64,000 bases of DNA from Neomoorella carbonis (GCF_045278715.1 NZ_CP136420.1:930001-994000); one strand, 5' to 3'. Positions 41,833 through 49,102 are shown, numbered from the stretch's first letter. Made by a program: numbers and translations. Notes: a model not told the origin generated them from the sequence alone.

Positions 41833-42698
41833 TGGCCCTCTTTACCTTCCGGGAGGCCTGGCGGAAAAAGGTGGCCCTCATCGCCGGCGCCCTCACCTTG
41901 GCCTTCCTCATCCTGTACGGCACCGGCCTGCACTTTATTACCAGGGACATGGTGAATACCGCCAATCCCGCCGCCACCGCCGCCAGTTACTATGCCATGA
42001 TGCAGGCGGTTACCCTTTTTGTCCTGGGGATTTACCTGGCCAGTTTCCTGGCGGCCGGCCTGGCCGTCCTGGCCGCCGTGGGCAGCGTCGCCGGAGAAAT
42101 CGAAAACGGCACCCTGTACACCCTGGCGGTACGGCCCCTGTCCCGCCGCGACCTGCTCCTGGGTAAATTCCTGGGCCTGGCGGCCATGCTGGTAACCTAC
42201 GCCGCCCTCTTTTTCCTGGCCCTGGCCGGCCTGGTGTACTGGCAAACGGGCCTGGTCATTCCCGGGCTGGTGCCGGCCCTGGGCCTCTTTATCCTGGAGC
42301 CCCTGGTCCTCCTGGCCGTCACCATGCTGGGGACCACCAGGCTAAGTACCCTGGGTAACGGCGTCCTGGCCTTCGCCCTCTACGCCCTGGCCGTAGTCGG
42401 GGGTATGATAGAACAGATCGGCGCCCTGGTGGAGAGCACCGCTGCCATTTATACAGGTGTGGTCACCAGCCTCATCCTGCCGGCGGACGCCGTCTACCGC
42501 CGGCTGGTGGCGACGGTGGTCGACCGGCTCCCCGTCGGCAACGTCCAGGATATTCCCCGCTTTATCAATCCTCAGTCGATGCTGGGGCCTTTTGGCAGCC
42601 AGTCCACTCCCAGCGACTGGATGCTCCTCTATACCCTGGTCTATATCGTCGTTCTGCTGGCGGCGGCAATCTATAGCTTTAAGCGGCGGGATATTTAA
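41823..42698 (+). CDS. ABC-2 type transporter permease
   Basis: 291 residues with six hydrophobic segments; FREAWRKKVALIAGALTLAF at the N terminus, the periplasmic-facing loop near residues 35-55 and GSVAGEIENGTLYTLAVRPLSR, the characteristic cytoplasmic elbow of ABC-2 permeases. It is the last gene of the second sigma operon. Confidence 0.92.
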   Translation: MWLMALFTFREAWRKKVALIAGALTLAFLILYGTGLHFITRDMVNTANPAATAASYYAMMQAVTLFVLGIYLASFLAAGLAVLAAVGSVAGEIENGTLYTLAVRPLSRRDLLLGKFLGLAAMLVTYAALFFLALAGLVYWQTGLVIPGLVPALGLFILEPLVLLAVTMLGTTRLSTLGNGVLAFALYALAVVGGMIEQIGALVESTAAIYTGVVTSLILPADAVYRRLVATVVDRLPVGNVQDIPRFINPQSMLGPFGSQSTPSDWMLLYTLVYIVVLLAAAIYSFKRRDI

Positions 42699-43039
42699 GC
42701 TCACGGTGTGCTAAACCTTTTTTGCCCTCCAGACTACGACGGGATTAAACGCTCAAAAGGCCGCGGCAGGACACCTGCCTGGCAGGCCCTGAGACCCTAC
42801 GGCCCGCACACCGCCAGGGTTTGGCTTAATCACCTTCACTTGATTGATGCGGCAATCCGGAACATCCTCGTCCTTGGACAATTGGTCGTACCCGGACTTC
42901 CGGGTGCCCTATGGCGGCCGGTAGTAGAACCGCTATAGTATTTTTAAAACGGGAAGGTGGTGTCAAGGGGGGTGTGGTATAATAAACTAAAATAGCGTAC
43001 ACGAAAAGGAGTTAAAAGTCATAGGGGGGACCTTGAGTA
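42699..43039. other. 341-base gap with decayed sequence and an extended -10 promoter
   Basis: No intact gene is seen. On the minus strand a frame stays open from 42908 to a stop at 42755-42753 and reads like the end of a protein (VIKPNPGGVRAVGSQG), possibly a mobile-element relic. Near the right end TGGTATAAT (42975-42983) is an extended -10 promoter reading toward the toxin-antitoxin pair. Confidence 0.45.
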
Positions 43040-43222
43040 ATGGATATGAACAGCAATCTGGAACGGCTGAAGGCGGAAGTGGCCTCCCTGTCCCGGGAAG
43101 AGGCGGCGGAGTTACTGGCCTATATTCAAAGCAAGTTTGACCTGGAAGTGCGCGATTGGTTAGCCGCCGGGAGACGCTTCATTGAACAAAATAAAGGTGC
43201 CTTAAAGGATCTGGCCAAATGA
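43040..43222 (+). CDS. Putative antitoxin of a Doc-type module
   Basis: 60 residues, mostly helical and acidic (LERLKAEVASLSREEAAELLAYIQSKF) with a C-terminal part (RRFIEQNKGALKDLAK) of the kind that covers a Fic/Doc active site. ATG 43040 follows GGGGGGACC. The end overlaps the toxin start by 4 bases (ATGA). Assigned from context; the sequence alone is not diagnostic. Confidence 0.75.
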   Translation: MDMNSNLERLKAEVASLSREEAAELLAYIQSKFDLEVRDWLAAGRRFIEQNKGALKDLAK

Positions 43223-43608
43223 AGTATCCCAGCATGGAGGTCGTTCTGGCCCTCTACCAGGAAACCATGGCCAGGACGGGCGGGCTATCCGGCCTGCGGG
43301 ATCTTGCCCTGCTAGAAGCAGCCCTAGCCCGGCCGCATAGCACCTTTGACGGCAAGGAACTATACCCCACCCTTTTCTTGAAAGCTGCCTGCCTGATGCA
43401 TAGTCTGATTTTAAATCATGCCTTCGTGGACGGGAATAAGCGCATCGGTGTGGTGCTGGCCGGTACCATGCTGGCTATGAACGGCTACCAGCTGGAGGTA
43501 GAGCGTCGGGAAATGGTCTCCTTTACCTTGAGCGTGGCCGAGGGGAAGCGTAGCGTTGAAGAGATCGCTGCCTGGCTGGAGGCACACAGCCGGGCGATTG
43601 CCATATAA
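43219..43608 (+). CDS. doc: Doc-family (Fic fold) toxin, death-on-curing protein
   Basis: 129 residues. The Fic/Doc motif HxFxDGNKR is complete (HAFVDGNKRIGVVLAG, about residues 71-86), so the enzyme should be active; Doc proteins phosphorylate EF-Tu. The N terminus (MKYPSMEVVLALYQETMARTGG) is typical of Doc. It forms a two-gene operon with the preceding small antitoxin. Confidence 0.93.
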   Translation: MKYPSMEVVLALYQETMARTGGLSGLRDLALLEAALARPHSTFDGKELYPTLFLKAACLMHSLILNHAFVDGNKRIGVVLAGTMLAMNGYQLEVERREMVSFTLSVAEGKRSVEEIAAWLEAHSRAIAI

Positions 43609-43703
43609 CAGTCCTACTGACAACCAAACCCGGAGGGTTTTGGCTTGTTGGAAAGGTCGGCCTATCTTCTGGCGTTACAAATGATGCATTGAAGCTGGCG
43701 GGT

Positions 43704-43731
43704 GTGGTACAATACTAGTGGTACAATACTA
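43704..43731 (+). promoter_or_regulatory. Tandem duplicated extended -10 promoter of hicBA
   Basis: The 14-mer GTGGTACAATACTA occurs twice without a gap (43704-43717 and 43718-43731). Each copy holds an extended -10 (TGGTACAAT). Weak or no -35. Confidence 0.55.
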
Positions 43732-43815
43732 TGTAATAAAACATGATACCAGCCTATTGATGCGGAAGAGAAGACATCTTCACCCGCCTAAAACAAAAGA
43801 TAGAGGTGATAAAAA

Positions 43816-44037
43816 TTGTCCTCTCACCGTTTTCTAGTTGTAATCGAGCAAGATGAAGATGGCAAATATATTGCCTCGGTACCATCTCTTCCCGGATGCC
43901 ACACCCAAGCAGATAACCTTATTGATCTGGAGAAGCGAATTCAAGAGGCAATAAAGCTTTACCTGAATGAGAACGGTGATGTTATTATGGCAGCGGAAAA
44001 GTTTATCGGAATTCATCAGGTCGAGGTGCAAGCATGA
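43816..44037 (+). CDS. hicB: HicB-like antitoxin
   Basis: 73 residues, partial RNase H-like fold with FLVVIEQDEDGKYIASVPSLPGCHTQADN and a LEKRIQEAIKLYL helix. It starts at TTG 43816 behind AGAGGTGA. No C-terminal DNA-binding domain is present, so it is the short form. It overlaps hicA by 4 bases; the antitoxin comes first here. Confidence 0.88.
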   Translation: MSSHRFLVVIEQDEDGKYIASVPSLPGCHTQADNLIDLEKRIQEAIKLYLNENGDVIMAAEKFIGIHQVEVQA

Positions 44038-44270
44038 CAAAGCTTGCAATTATTTCTGCTGAAGACATGGAACGTATATTAATCCATTTGGGCTTCGAGC
44101 GAAAAAGGCAGGTAGGAAGCCATGTCATGTTTGCCCACGCCGATGGGCGTTGCACAGTTATTCCTTTCCATAAAGGAGAAGATTTAGCAAGAGGTTTAAT
44201 CAGAAAAATCCTTCGCGATATAGATATATCCTTGGAAGAATATGAAAAATTGAGGCAAAAAGTACTCTGA
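44034..44270 (+). CDS. hicA: HicA-like mRNA interferase toxin
   Basis: 78 residues with the dsRBD-like fold: SAEDMERILIHLGFERKRQVGSHVMF, with the catalytic His in GSH, then VIPFHKGEDLARGLIRKILRDIDIS. The fold and key His are intact. The pair lies in the island between smc and ftsY. Confidence 0.92.
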   Translation: MTKLAIISAEDMERILIHLGFERKRQVGSHVMFAHADGRCTVIPFHKGEDLARGLIRKILRDIDISLEEYEKLRQKVL

Positions 44271-44333
44271 TATTCGCCAACGCAGCTATATTTTTATAGT
44301 TAAAGCCTGAAGACACTGCTTTAACCTTATAAG

Positions 44334-44356
44334 GCAGCCCTAGCCGGCTGCTTTTC
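44334..44356 (+). terminator. Terminator of hicBA
   Basis: GCAGCC (44334-44339) with GGCTGC (44346-44351) and TTTT. Confidence 0.75.
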
Positions 44357-44538
44357 TTATTGTTGCGCACCCAAAAGAAAGGACCGCGTTGCCGGCGCTT
44401 CAACCGGGGTAGTTAACCAGCGGTTATCAACTGGCTCTGATTAGCGCAGGTCCCACCAGTCTCCCGGAGTAAATGGGTAGATGCATATAGGGGATCCTGG
44501 CTTGAGGGAAGCAGGGTTGTCAACAATATACCTTGGAC
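44357..44538. other. Non-coding stretch between hicA and ftsY with folded segment
   Basis: No gene is supported (a 63-codon minus frame at 44413-44604 has no family features). A stem GGACC-GCG (44381-44388) with CGC-A-GGTCC (44445-44453) encloses smaller hairpins. On the minus strand that stem is followed by TTTCTTTT, so it could end a leftward transcript. Confidence 0.4.
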
Positions 44539-44580
44539 AAAAGGCCTCGTCTCTGGTAAATTAGGGATGAGGCCTTTTGA
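44539..44580. terminator. Two-way hairpin/terminator directly before ftsY
   Basis: Ten-bp stem AAAAGGCCTC (44539-44548) with GAGGCCTTTT (44569-44578), 20-base loop, with T and A runs inside the stem ends. It would insulate ftsY from transcription coming out of the island. Confidence 0.65.
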
Positions 44581-44603
44581 CATCGGTACAAGGGGGATTA
44601 CCA

Positions 44604-45539
44604 TTGAGTCTTTTCAGCAAGCTCAAAGAGGGTTTAAATAAGACGCGGGAGAATCTCACCCGGCGACTGGGTACCTTGCTGGCCGGCAGCAGCCGCCTGG
44701 ATGACGATTTCTTTGACGAGCTGGAGGAGATCCTGGTGACGGCCGATGTCGGCGCCAGGACCAGCATGGAACTGGTGGAGCGGATACGGCAGGAAGTAAA
44801 GAAAAGGCGGATAATTGAGCCGCCTGCAGTGGGAGAACTGCTCCAAGAAGAAGTCACCAGGATTCTCGGAGAAGAAGTGCCGCGTCTGAGCTGGTCGCCC
44901 ACGTCGCCGACAGTATTCCTGGTGGTGGGTGTCAACGGCGCCGGTAAGACGACCACCATCGGCAAGCTGGCTTATCGTTTAAAACAGGAAGGTAAAAAGG
45001 TCATCCTGGCGGCAGCCGACACTTTCCGTGCCGCTGCCGGCGAGCAGCTGGCCGTATGGGCCGAACGGGCCGGGGCTGAACTGATCCGCCACCAGGCCGG
45101 GGCCGACCCGGGCGCAGTAGTTTACGATGCTTTACAAGCGGCCCGCAACCGCCGCGCCGACGTGGTGCTGGTAGATACGGCCGGCCGCCTGCAGACCAAA
45201 GTTAATCTGATGGATGAGTTGAAGAAAATCCGACGGGTCATTGAACGGGAACTGCCGGGGGCGCCCCATGAGGTGCTCCTGGTCCTGGACGCCACCACCG
45301 GCCAGAACGCCCTGTCCCAGGCCAGGCTCTTCAGTGAGGCGGTTGGCGTTACCGGTATCGTCCTGACCAAGCTCGACGGTACGGCCAAGGGCGGTGTGGT
45401 CCTGGCTATTGCAGCTGAAATGGGGATCCCGGTCAAACTGGTGGGCCTGGGCGAAGGCCTGGACGATCTGAAAGAATTTCAACCCCGCGATTTTGCCGCC
45501 GCCTTATTCAGCGGCCTGTCTGGGGAAAAGGAGGAATAA
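44604..45539 (+). CDS. ftsY: Signal recognition particle receptor FtsY
   Basis: SRP receptor GTPase that docks ribosome-SRP complexes to the membrane. TTG 44604 behind AAGGGGGAT gives 311 residues (the frame from 44577 is less likely). N-terminal four-helix N domain, then the G domain: GVNGAGKTTTIGKLA, AADTFRAAAGEQL, DTAGRLQTK, TKLDGTAKGG and GLGEGLDDL. The short N terminus lacks a long acidic A domain, usual in Gram-positives. Confidence 0.97.
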   Translation: MSLFSKLKEGLNKTRENLTRRLGTLLAGSSRLDDDFFDELEEILVTADVGARTSMELVERIRQEVKKRRIIEPPAVGELLQEEVTRILGEEVPRLSWSPTSPTVFLVVGVNGAGKTTTIGKLAYRLKQEGKKVILAAADTFRAAAGEQLAVWAERAGAELIRHQAGADPGAVVYDALQAARNRRADVVLVDTAGRLQTKVNLMDELKKIRRVIERELPGAPHEVLLVLDATTGQNALSQARLFSEAVGVTGIVLTKLDGTAKGGVVLAIAAEMGIPVKLVGLGEGLDDLKEFQPRDFAAALFSGLSGEKEE

Positions 45540-45542
45540 TTC

Positions 45543-46829
45543 ATGGGCAAAATTTTAATCAAAGATTGTACCATTGTCCCGATTAGCAGTCCGGTAATTG
45601 AGAAAGGGGTCATCGCCATCAATGATGACCGCCTTCATTATGTCGGTCCGGCAGGGGGGTTACCGGCCGGCTGGCAGGCGGATACCGTCATCGAGGCCGG
45701 GGGTATGGTCGCCCTGCCGGGGCTGGTCAACAGCCACACCCACGCCGCCATGGCCCTGCTGCGGAGCTACGCCGACGATCTCCCCCTGAAACAGTGGCTG
45801 GAAGAAAAGATCTGGCCCCGGGAGGATAAACTTACCCGGGAGGACATTTACTGGGGCGCCAAGCTGGCCCTGCTGGAAATGATTCGCTCCGGCACCACCA
45901 CCTTTGCTGATATGTACTTCTATATGGATGCTGTAGCCGAAGCAGTAGTGGAAGCCGGCCTGCGGGCCTGCCTCAGCCAGGGTCTCATTGGCTTCCAGGA
46001 CGGGCAGGGAAGGCGCCTGGCCGCAGGTGTCAGCCTGGTAAAAGAGTGGCAGGGCGCCGGCGACGGCCGCGTGACCACCATGCTGGGACCCCATGCCCCC
46101 TATACCTGCCCACTGGATTACCTGACTAAAGTAGCCGAGACAGCAGCCGGCCTGGGGGTGGGCCTACATATCCACTTGGCGGAAACGCAAGGTGAGGTGG
46201 CCGAAATCCAGGCCCGTTACGGGGCCACTCCGGTAGCCCTGATCGAAAAACTGGGCCTGTTCGACCTGCCGGTCCTGGCCGCCCACTGCGTCCACCTGAC
46301 CACAGAAGACATTGCTATCCTGGCAGAAAAAAAGGTTGGTGTCGCCCACTGCCCGGAGAGCAACCTGAAGCTGGCCAGCGGGGTGGCGCCGGTGGCTGAG
46401 ATGCTGGCCGCCGGTGTCAATGTGGCCATCGGTACTGACGGCGCTGCCAGCAACAATAACCTGGATATGGTGGCCGAAATGCGTACCTGTGCCCTGCTGG
46501 CCAAAGGGATCAGCGGTGATCCCACCGTAGTTCCCGCTCACCAGGCCCTGGTTATGGCCACCCTGAACGGTGCCCGGGCCCTGGGCCTGGAAAAGGAGAT
46601 CGGCACCCTGGAGGCCGGGAAAAAAGCGGATTTAATCCTGGTAAACAAGTACCAGCCTCACTTAATGCCGCCCCATAATGTAGAAGCCAACCTGGTTTAT
46701 GCCGCCCGCGGGAGCGATGTAGATACGGTAATTGTTAACGGGAAAATTCTCATGGCTGGCGGGGAAGTAAAGACCCTGGATGCGGGGGAAATTTACGCCC
46801 AAGTAATGAAGCGGGCTAGTAAAGGGTAA
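45543..46829 (+). CDS. mtaD: 5-methylthioadenosine/S-adenosylhomocysteine deaminase
   Basis: Amidohydrolase of 428 residues that deaminates S-adenosylhomocysteine, methylthioadenosine or adenosine. Metal and substrate motifs: LPGLVNSHTHAAMALLRSYADD, IHLAETQGE, AAHCVHLT and IGTDGAASNNNLDM. It starts 3 bases after ftsY, so is probably co-transcribed with it. Its stop codon abuts the T tract of a minus-strand c-di-AMP riboswitch unit, so an antisense transcript may affect its 3' end. Confidence 0.93.
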   Translation: MGKILIKDCTIVPISSPVIEKGVIAINDDRLHYVGPAGGLPAGWQADTVIEAGGMVALPGLVNSHTHAAMALLRSYADDLPLKQWLEEKIWPREDKLTREDIYWGAKLALLEMIRSGTTTFADMYFYMDAVAEAVVEAGLRACLSQGLIGFQDGQGRRLAAGVSLVKEWQGAGDGRVTTMLGPHAPYTCPLDYLTKVAETAAGLGVGLHIHLAETQGEVAEIQARYGATPVALIEKLGLFDLPVLAAHCVHLTTEDIAILAEKKVGVAHCPESNLKLASGVAPVAEMLAAGVNVAIGTDGAASNNNLDMVAEMRTCALLAKGISGDPTVVPAHQALVMATLNGARALGLEKEIGTLEAGKKADLILVNKYQPHLMPPHNVEANLVYAARGSDVDTVIVNGKILMAGGEVKTLDAGEIYAQVMKRASKG

Positions 46830-46990
46830 AAAAAATCCACCTCCTTCCACGCCTACGGGGTTAGCTGCCGGGTGCGGACCAAGGATGGCCCTACCGCGAT
46901 GACTCGCGGATTAACCCCCTGGAAATGGGTCCCCCGTTTTCCACCGAGGAAATTCGGCGATCTGGTGGAAGAAAGGATGGAATTGATGGC
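46829..46990 (-). promoter_or_regulatory. ydaO/yuaA-type c-di-AMP riboswitch on the minus strand, no downstream sense gene
   Basis: Read on the minus strand from about 46962 to 46848 the conserved ydaO blocks occur in order: TCGCCGAA, ACGGGGGACCCA, GGGTTAATCC, GTAGGGC, GGTCCGCACCC, GGCAGCTAACCCCGTAGGCG. P1 (TCGCC/GGCG) extends into an outer helix (46980-46965 with 46851-46838) that is immediately followed by A and eight T (46837-46830 region), so the unit looks self-terminating. The T tract abuts the mtaD stop codon; no minus-strand gene lies downstream. In other bacteria this class turns genes off when c-di-AMP binds. Confidence 0.92.
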
Positions 46991-46996
46991 ATTTTT

Positions 46997-47025
46997 ATTG
47001 TAGCATGAAAGCCCCGTTTTGTTAA
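46997..47025 (-). promoter_or_regulatory. Promoter of the orphan c-di-AMP riboswitch
   Basis: Minus strand TTAACA (47025-47020), 17-base spacer, TACAAT (47002-46997). The predicted start is near 46990, about 28 bases before the aptamer. Confidence 0.75.
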
Positions 47026-47106
47026 CATAAAACTTAGTGGTAAAGATAGATGGCTTTTTCCAGGAGACTTTCCAGAATTCGAAGTTCACTGTAGGGGGAG
47101 TAACCT

Positions 47107-48045
47107 GTGGAGTACCGCCAGCTGGGTAAAACGGGGATGAAGGTTTCCGAGCTTTGTTTCGGCGCTTTGCCCATGGGGCCGCGTCAGAAAAACCTTGACA
47201 TTGACACCTGCACCAGGATTATCAAAAGAGCCCTGGACGGAGGGGTTAACTTCATTGATACGGCGCAGATTTATGAGACCTACGAGCCTATCCGCAGGGC
47301 TATTCACGCCTACGGCGGTGAAGTGATTATCGCCACCAAGTCCGCTGCTGTCACCTATGGGGATATGGAGCGGGCTATCCAGGAGGCCCGGGAGAAGCTC
47401 CAGCTGGAATATATCCATATTTTCCACCTGCATGCGGCCCGGGCAACGGAGCATATTTTCGAAGAAAGGGCGGGCGCCTGGCGCTGCCTCCTCGATGCCC
47501 GGGAGAAAGGACTTATCGGGGCCGTTGGTATTGCTACTCACGGCGTGGCGGCGGTGCGGAAAGCGGCCGCCGAAAAAGAAATAGATGTTGTCTTTCCCCT
47601 GATAAATATCAAGGGTATGGGCATCATTGACGGCAGCCGCGCAGACATGCTGGCCGCCATTGCCGAAGCCGTGGCTGCCGGCAAGGGGGTTTACCTGATG
47701 AAGGCCCTGGCCGGTGGGAACCTCTTGGACAACTACCGGGAGGCTATGGCCTTTGCCCGCCGGGTACCGGGTATTGCCGCCGTCGCCGTAGGTATGGTCA
47801 GCGAGGCGGAGGTGGATTACAACCTGCGCTATTTTAACGGCGAGGACCCGGGGAAAATAGAGATTGCCGCCAAGGAGTTTGCCGTGGTGGAGACCGTCTG
47901 CAGCGGCGACGGCGCCTGTCTTAAGGCCTGCACCAACGATGCCATAACCTTAGTTAACGGTAAAGCCAGGATCGACCGTAGCAAATGCCTTCTCTGCGGC
48001 TACTGCACCGAGGTGTGCCCGCAGTTTGCCATCAGGATGATATGA
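47107..48045 (+). CDS. Aldo/keto reductase fused to a C-terminal ferredoxin domain
   Basis: 312 residues from GTG 47107. The N-terminal TIM barrel has MEYRQLGKTGMKVSELCFGALPMG, catalytic-type Asp/Tyr in FIDTAQIYETYEPIR, Lys in IATKSA and His in IFHLHAA. The last 60 residues hold 4Fe-4S cysteines (CSGDGACLKACTNDAI and CLLCGYCTEVCP; the first is irregular). This AKR-ferredoxin architecture is common in anaerobes; the substrate is unknown. It is monocistronic, ended by a strong terminator. Confidence 0.9.
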   Translation: MEYRQLGKTGMKVSELCFGALPMGPRQKNLDIDTCTRIIKRALDGGVNFIDTAQIYETYEPIRRAIHAYGGEVIIATKSAAVTYGDMERAIQEAREKLQLEYIHIFHLHAARATEHIFEERAGAWRCLLDAREKGLIGAVGIATHGVAAVRKAAAEKEIDVVFPLINIKGMGIIDGSRADMLAAIAEAVAAGKGVYLMKALAGGNLLDNYREAMAFARRVPGIAAVAVGMVSEAEVDYNLRYFNGEDPGKIEIAAKEFAVVETVCSGDGACLKACTNDAITLVNGKARIDRSKCLLCGYCTEVCPQFAIRMI

Positions 48046-48105
48046 CCCCGGTGCGTCTTCCCGGGCCAGAGATGAACGAGATGGCTTAGTATCAGTAGAG
48101 CCGGC

Positions 48106-48136
48106 ATACCTGCTTTAAGCAAGCAGGTATTTTTTT
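48106..48136 (+). terminator. Intrinsic terminator of the aldo/keto reductase gene
   Basis: Ten-bp stem ATACCTGCTT (48106-48115) with AAGCAGGTAT (48121-48130) and a run of T to 48136. It also forms the insertion site of the group II intron relic that follows at once. Confidence 0.93.
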
Positions 48137-48228
48137 GTGCGCCTGGCATGGGCGTTGAACCGCCGGATGCGGATCCGCATGTCCGGTGGTGTGAGGGGAT
48201 GGAGGCTAGCCGCCCCCTCCTACTCGAT
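48137..48228 (+). mobile_element. Shrunken group IIC intron (5' end plus domains V-VI, no reverse transcriptase)
   Basis: Begins GTGCGCC directly after the terminator T run, as group IIC introns do. Twenty bases later (48157-48190) lies a 34-nt domain V hairpin: lower stem ACCGCCGGA with TCCGGTGGT, two-base bulge, short upper stem and the CGC triad typical of class C. A domain-VI-like stem follows (48195-48219), ending CTACTCGAT at 48228. Almost the whole ribozyme core and the ORF are absent, so self-splicing is not expected. Confidence 0.82.
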
Positions 48229-48383
48229 ACCTGGTGTCGAACTCGGAGAAGAGGGGGAGTTAATTGACATGACAGCTATCAAAGGAAATGGGCGGTGACC
48301 TGTCTGACCCTTTATCAAGAGAGAAAGTCGCCCCTGGCACGGGCGGCAAAGTGGGCCAGCTCTTCCGTGCGATGTCTGTCAAT
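48229..48383. other. Gap between the intron relic and the MNT gene
   Basis: No gene is supported. An imperfect inverted repeat flanks the region: TTAATTGACA (48260-48269) and TGTCAATTTAA (48377-48387). Confidence 0.35.
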
Positions 48384-48725
48384 TTAAACCCGGTATTCCA
48401 CGGTTTTTTGCCGGGCCAGGACGTCATAAAGGAAGCTGGCCTTGCTCAATTTTTCCACCTGCACTTCTTCAGGAGTGCAGGCTAGAGGTTCAATCGGCTG
48501 CATCACCTTGGCCAGGGCTTTGCCCAGCACTTCATAGCGGCGATACAGGGGCATTTGAGCAAAATCGGATGATACTACCAGTAAATCTATATCGCTATCT
48601 TCTCTAGCATCGCCTCTGGCCTGGGAGCCAAACAGTATGATCTTGTCGATGTGGATACCTTGTTTTTTTAGAGCATCAGCAAATTGCACTATAATTGCTT
48701 GAATATCTGGTCTTTCTTTATCCAT
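48384..48725 (-). CDS. mntA: MNT-type nucleotidyltransferase (antitoxin of a HEPN-MNT pair)
   Basis: 113 residues. Minimal nucleotidyltransferase motif GSQARGDAREDSDIDLLVV with both metal-binding Asp residues. MNT proteins AMPylate or otherwise neutralise HEPN RNases. ATG 48725 lies inside the HEPN gene (37-base overlap). The symbol follows the general naming of the system. Confidence 0.9.
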   Translation of the reverse strand: MDKERPDIQAIIVQFADALKKQGIHIDKIILFGSQARGDAREDSDIDLLVVSSDFAQMPLYRRYEVLGKALAKVMQPIEPLACTPEEVQVEKLSKASFLYDVLARQKTVEYRV

Positions 48726-49084
48726 TCCAGTATCTCCTTCGTTTTAACAAGATAATCTTGAGCAACGTTACGGGAATAAGTTTTTCGTGCGGCAGCAAGA
48801 TCTTTGGGGTAACGGGCCCCCGACCCTATGGCATCCAGCGTTCCTAAAAATTCAAGGTGTTCATCTAGTAGATTAATCTGCCCTAACTTCACAAGGAGTA
48901 ATAATTTATGCGTTTTAGGAGGGGTTTGATCTGTTCGCAGAGCAACGACAGCTTTCAAGACTTTTTCTAGAGCTAACTGGCACATATAAATCATGTAAAG
49001 ATATTTTCTAGAGTGAAACATAGCCTTAGCGGTGGAAAAATCGTATTCAGCTTGTTCCATCCATTCCTTGACTTCTGGCGACAC
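48689..49084 (-). CDS. hepT: HEPN-domain protein (toxin of a HEPN-MNT pair)
   Basis: 131 residues from GTG 49084, which follows GAGGTG; a frame from 49153 would begin upstream of the promoter's predicted start. Helical HEPN fold: VKEWMEQAEYDFSTAKAMFHSRKYLYMIYMCQLALEKVLKAVVAL then PPKTHKLLLLVKLG, the region that normally holds the RNase R-x(4-6)-H residues (here the spacing from the Arg in LRTDQTPPKTH is longer). The partner MNT gene overlaps downstream. Confidence 0.88.
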   Translation of the reverse strand: MSPEVKEWMEQAEYDFSTAKAMFHSRKYLYMIYMCQLALEKVLKAVVALRTDQTPPKTHKLLLLVKLGQINLLDEHLEFLGTLDAIGSGARYPKDLAAARKTYSRNVAQDYLVKTKEILEWIKKDQIFKQL

Positions 49085-49102
49085 CCACAACACCTCACCC
49101 AT

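Noticed and set aside
44357..44538. T-box riboswitch on the minus strand
   Set aside because: The core motif has an extra base, there is no stem I or specifier region, and no minus-strand gene follows.
46662..46850. 62-codon minus frame starting inside the c-di-AMP riboswitch
   Set aside because: It is antisense to mtaD, starts in the aptamer and has no start codon after a suitable ribosome site.
48137..48228. Active group II intron
   Set aside because: Only the 5' end and domains V-VI are present, too short for a functional ribozyme.
48137..48383. CRISPR array or tRNA genes in the gaps
   Set aside because: No regularly spaced repeats and no cloverleaf with a T-loop GTTCAAAT-like motif were found anywhere in the window.
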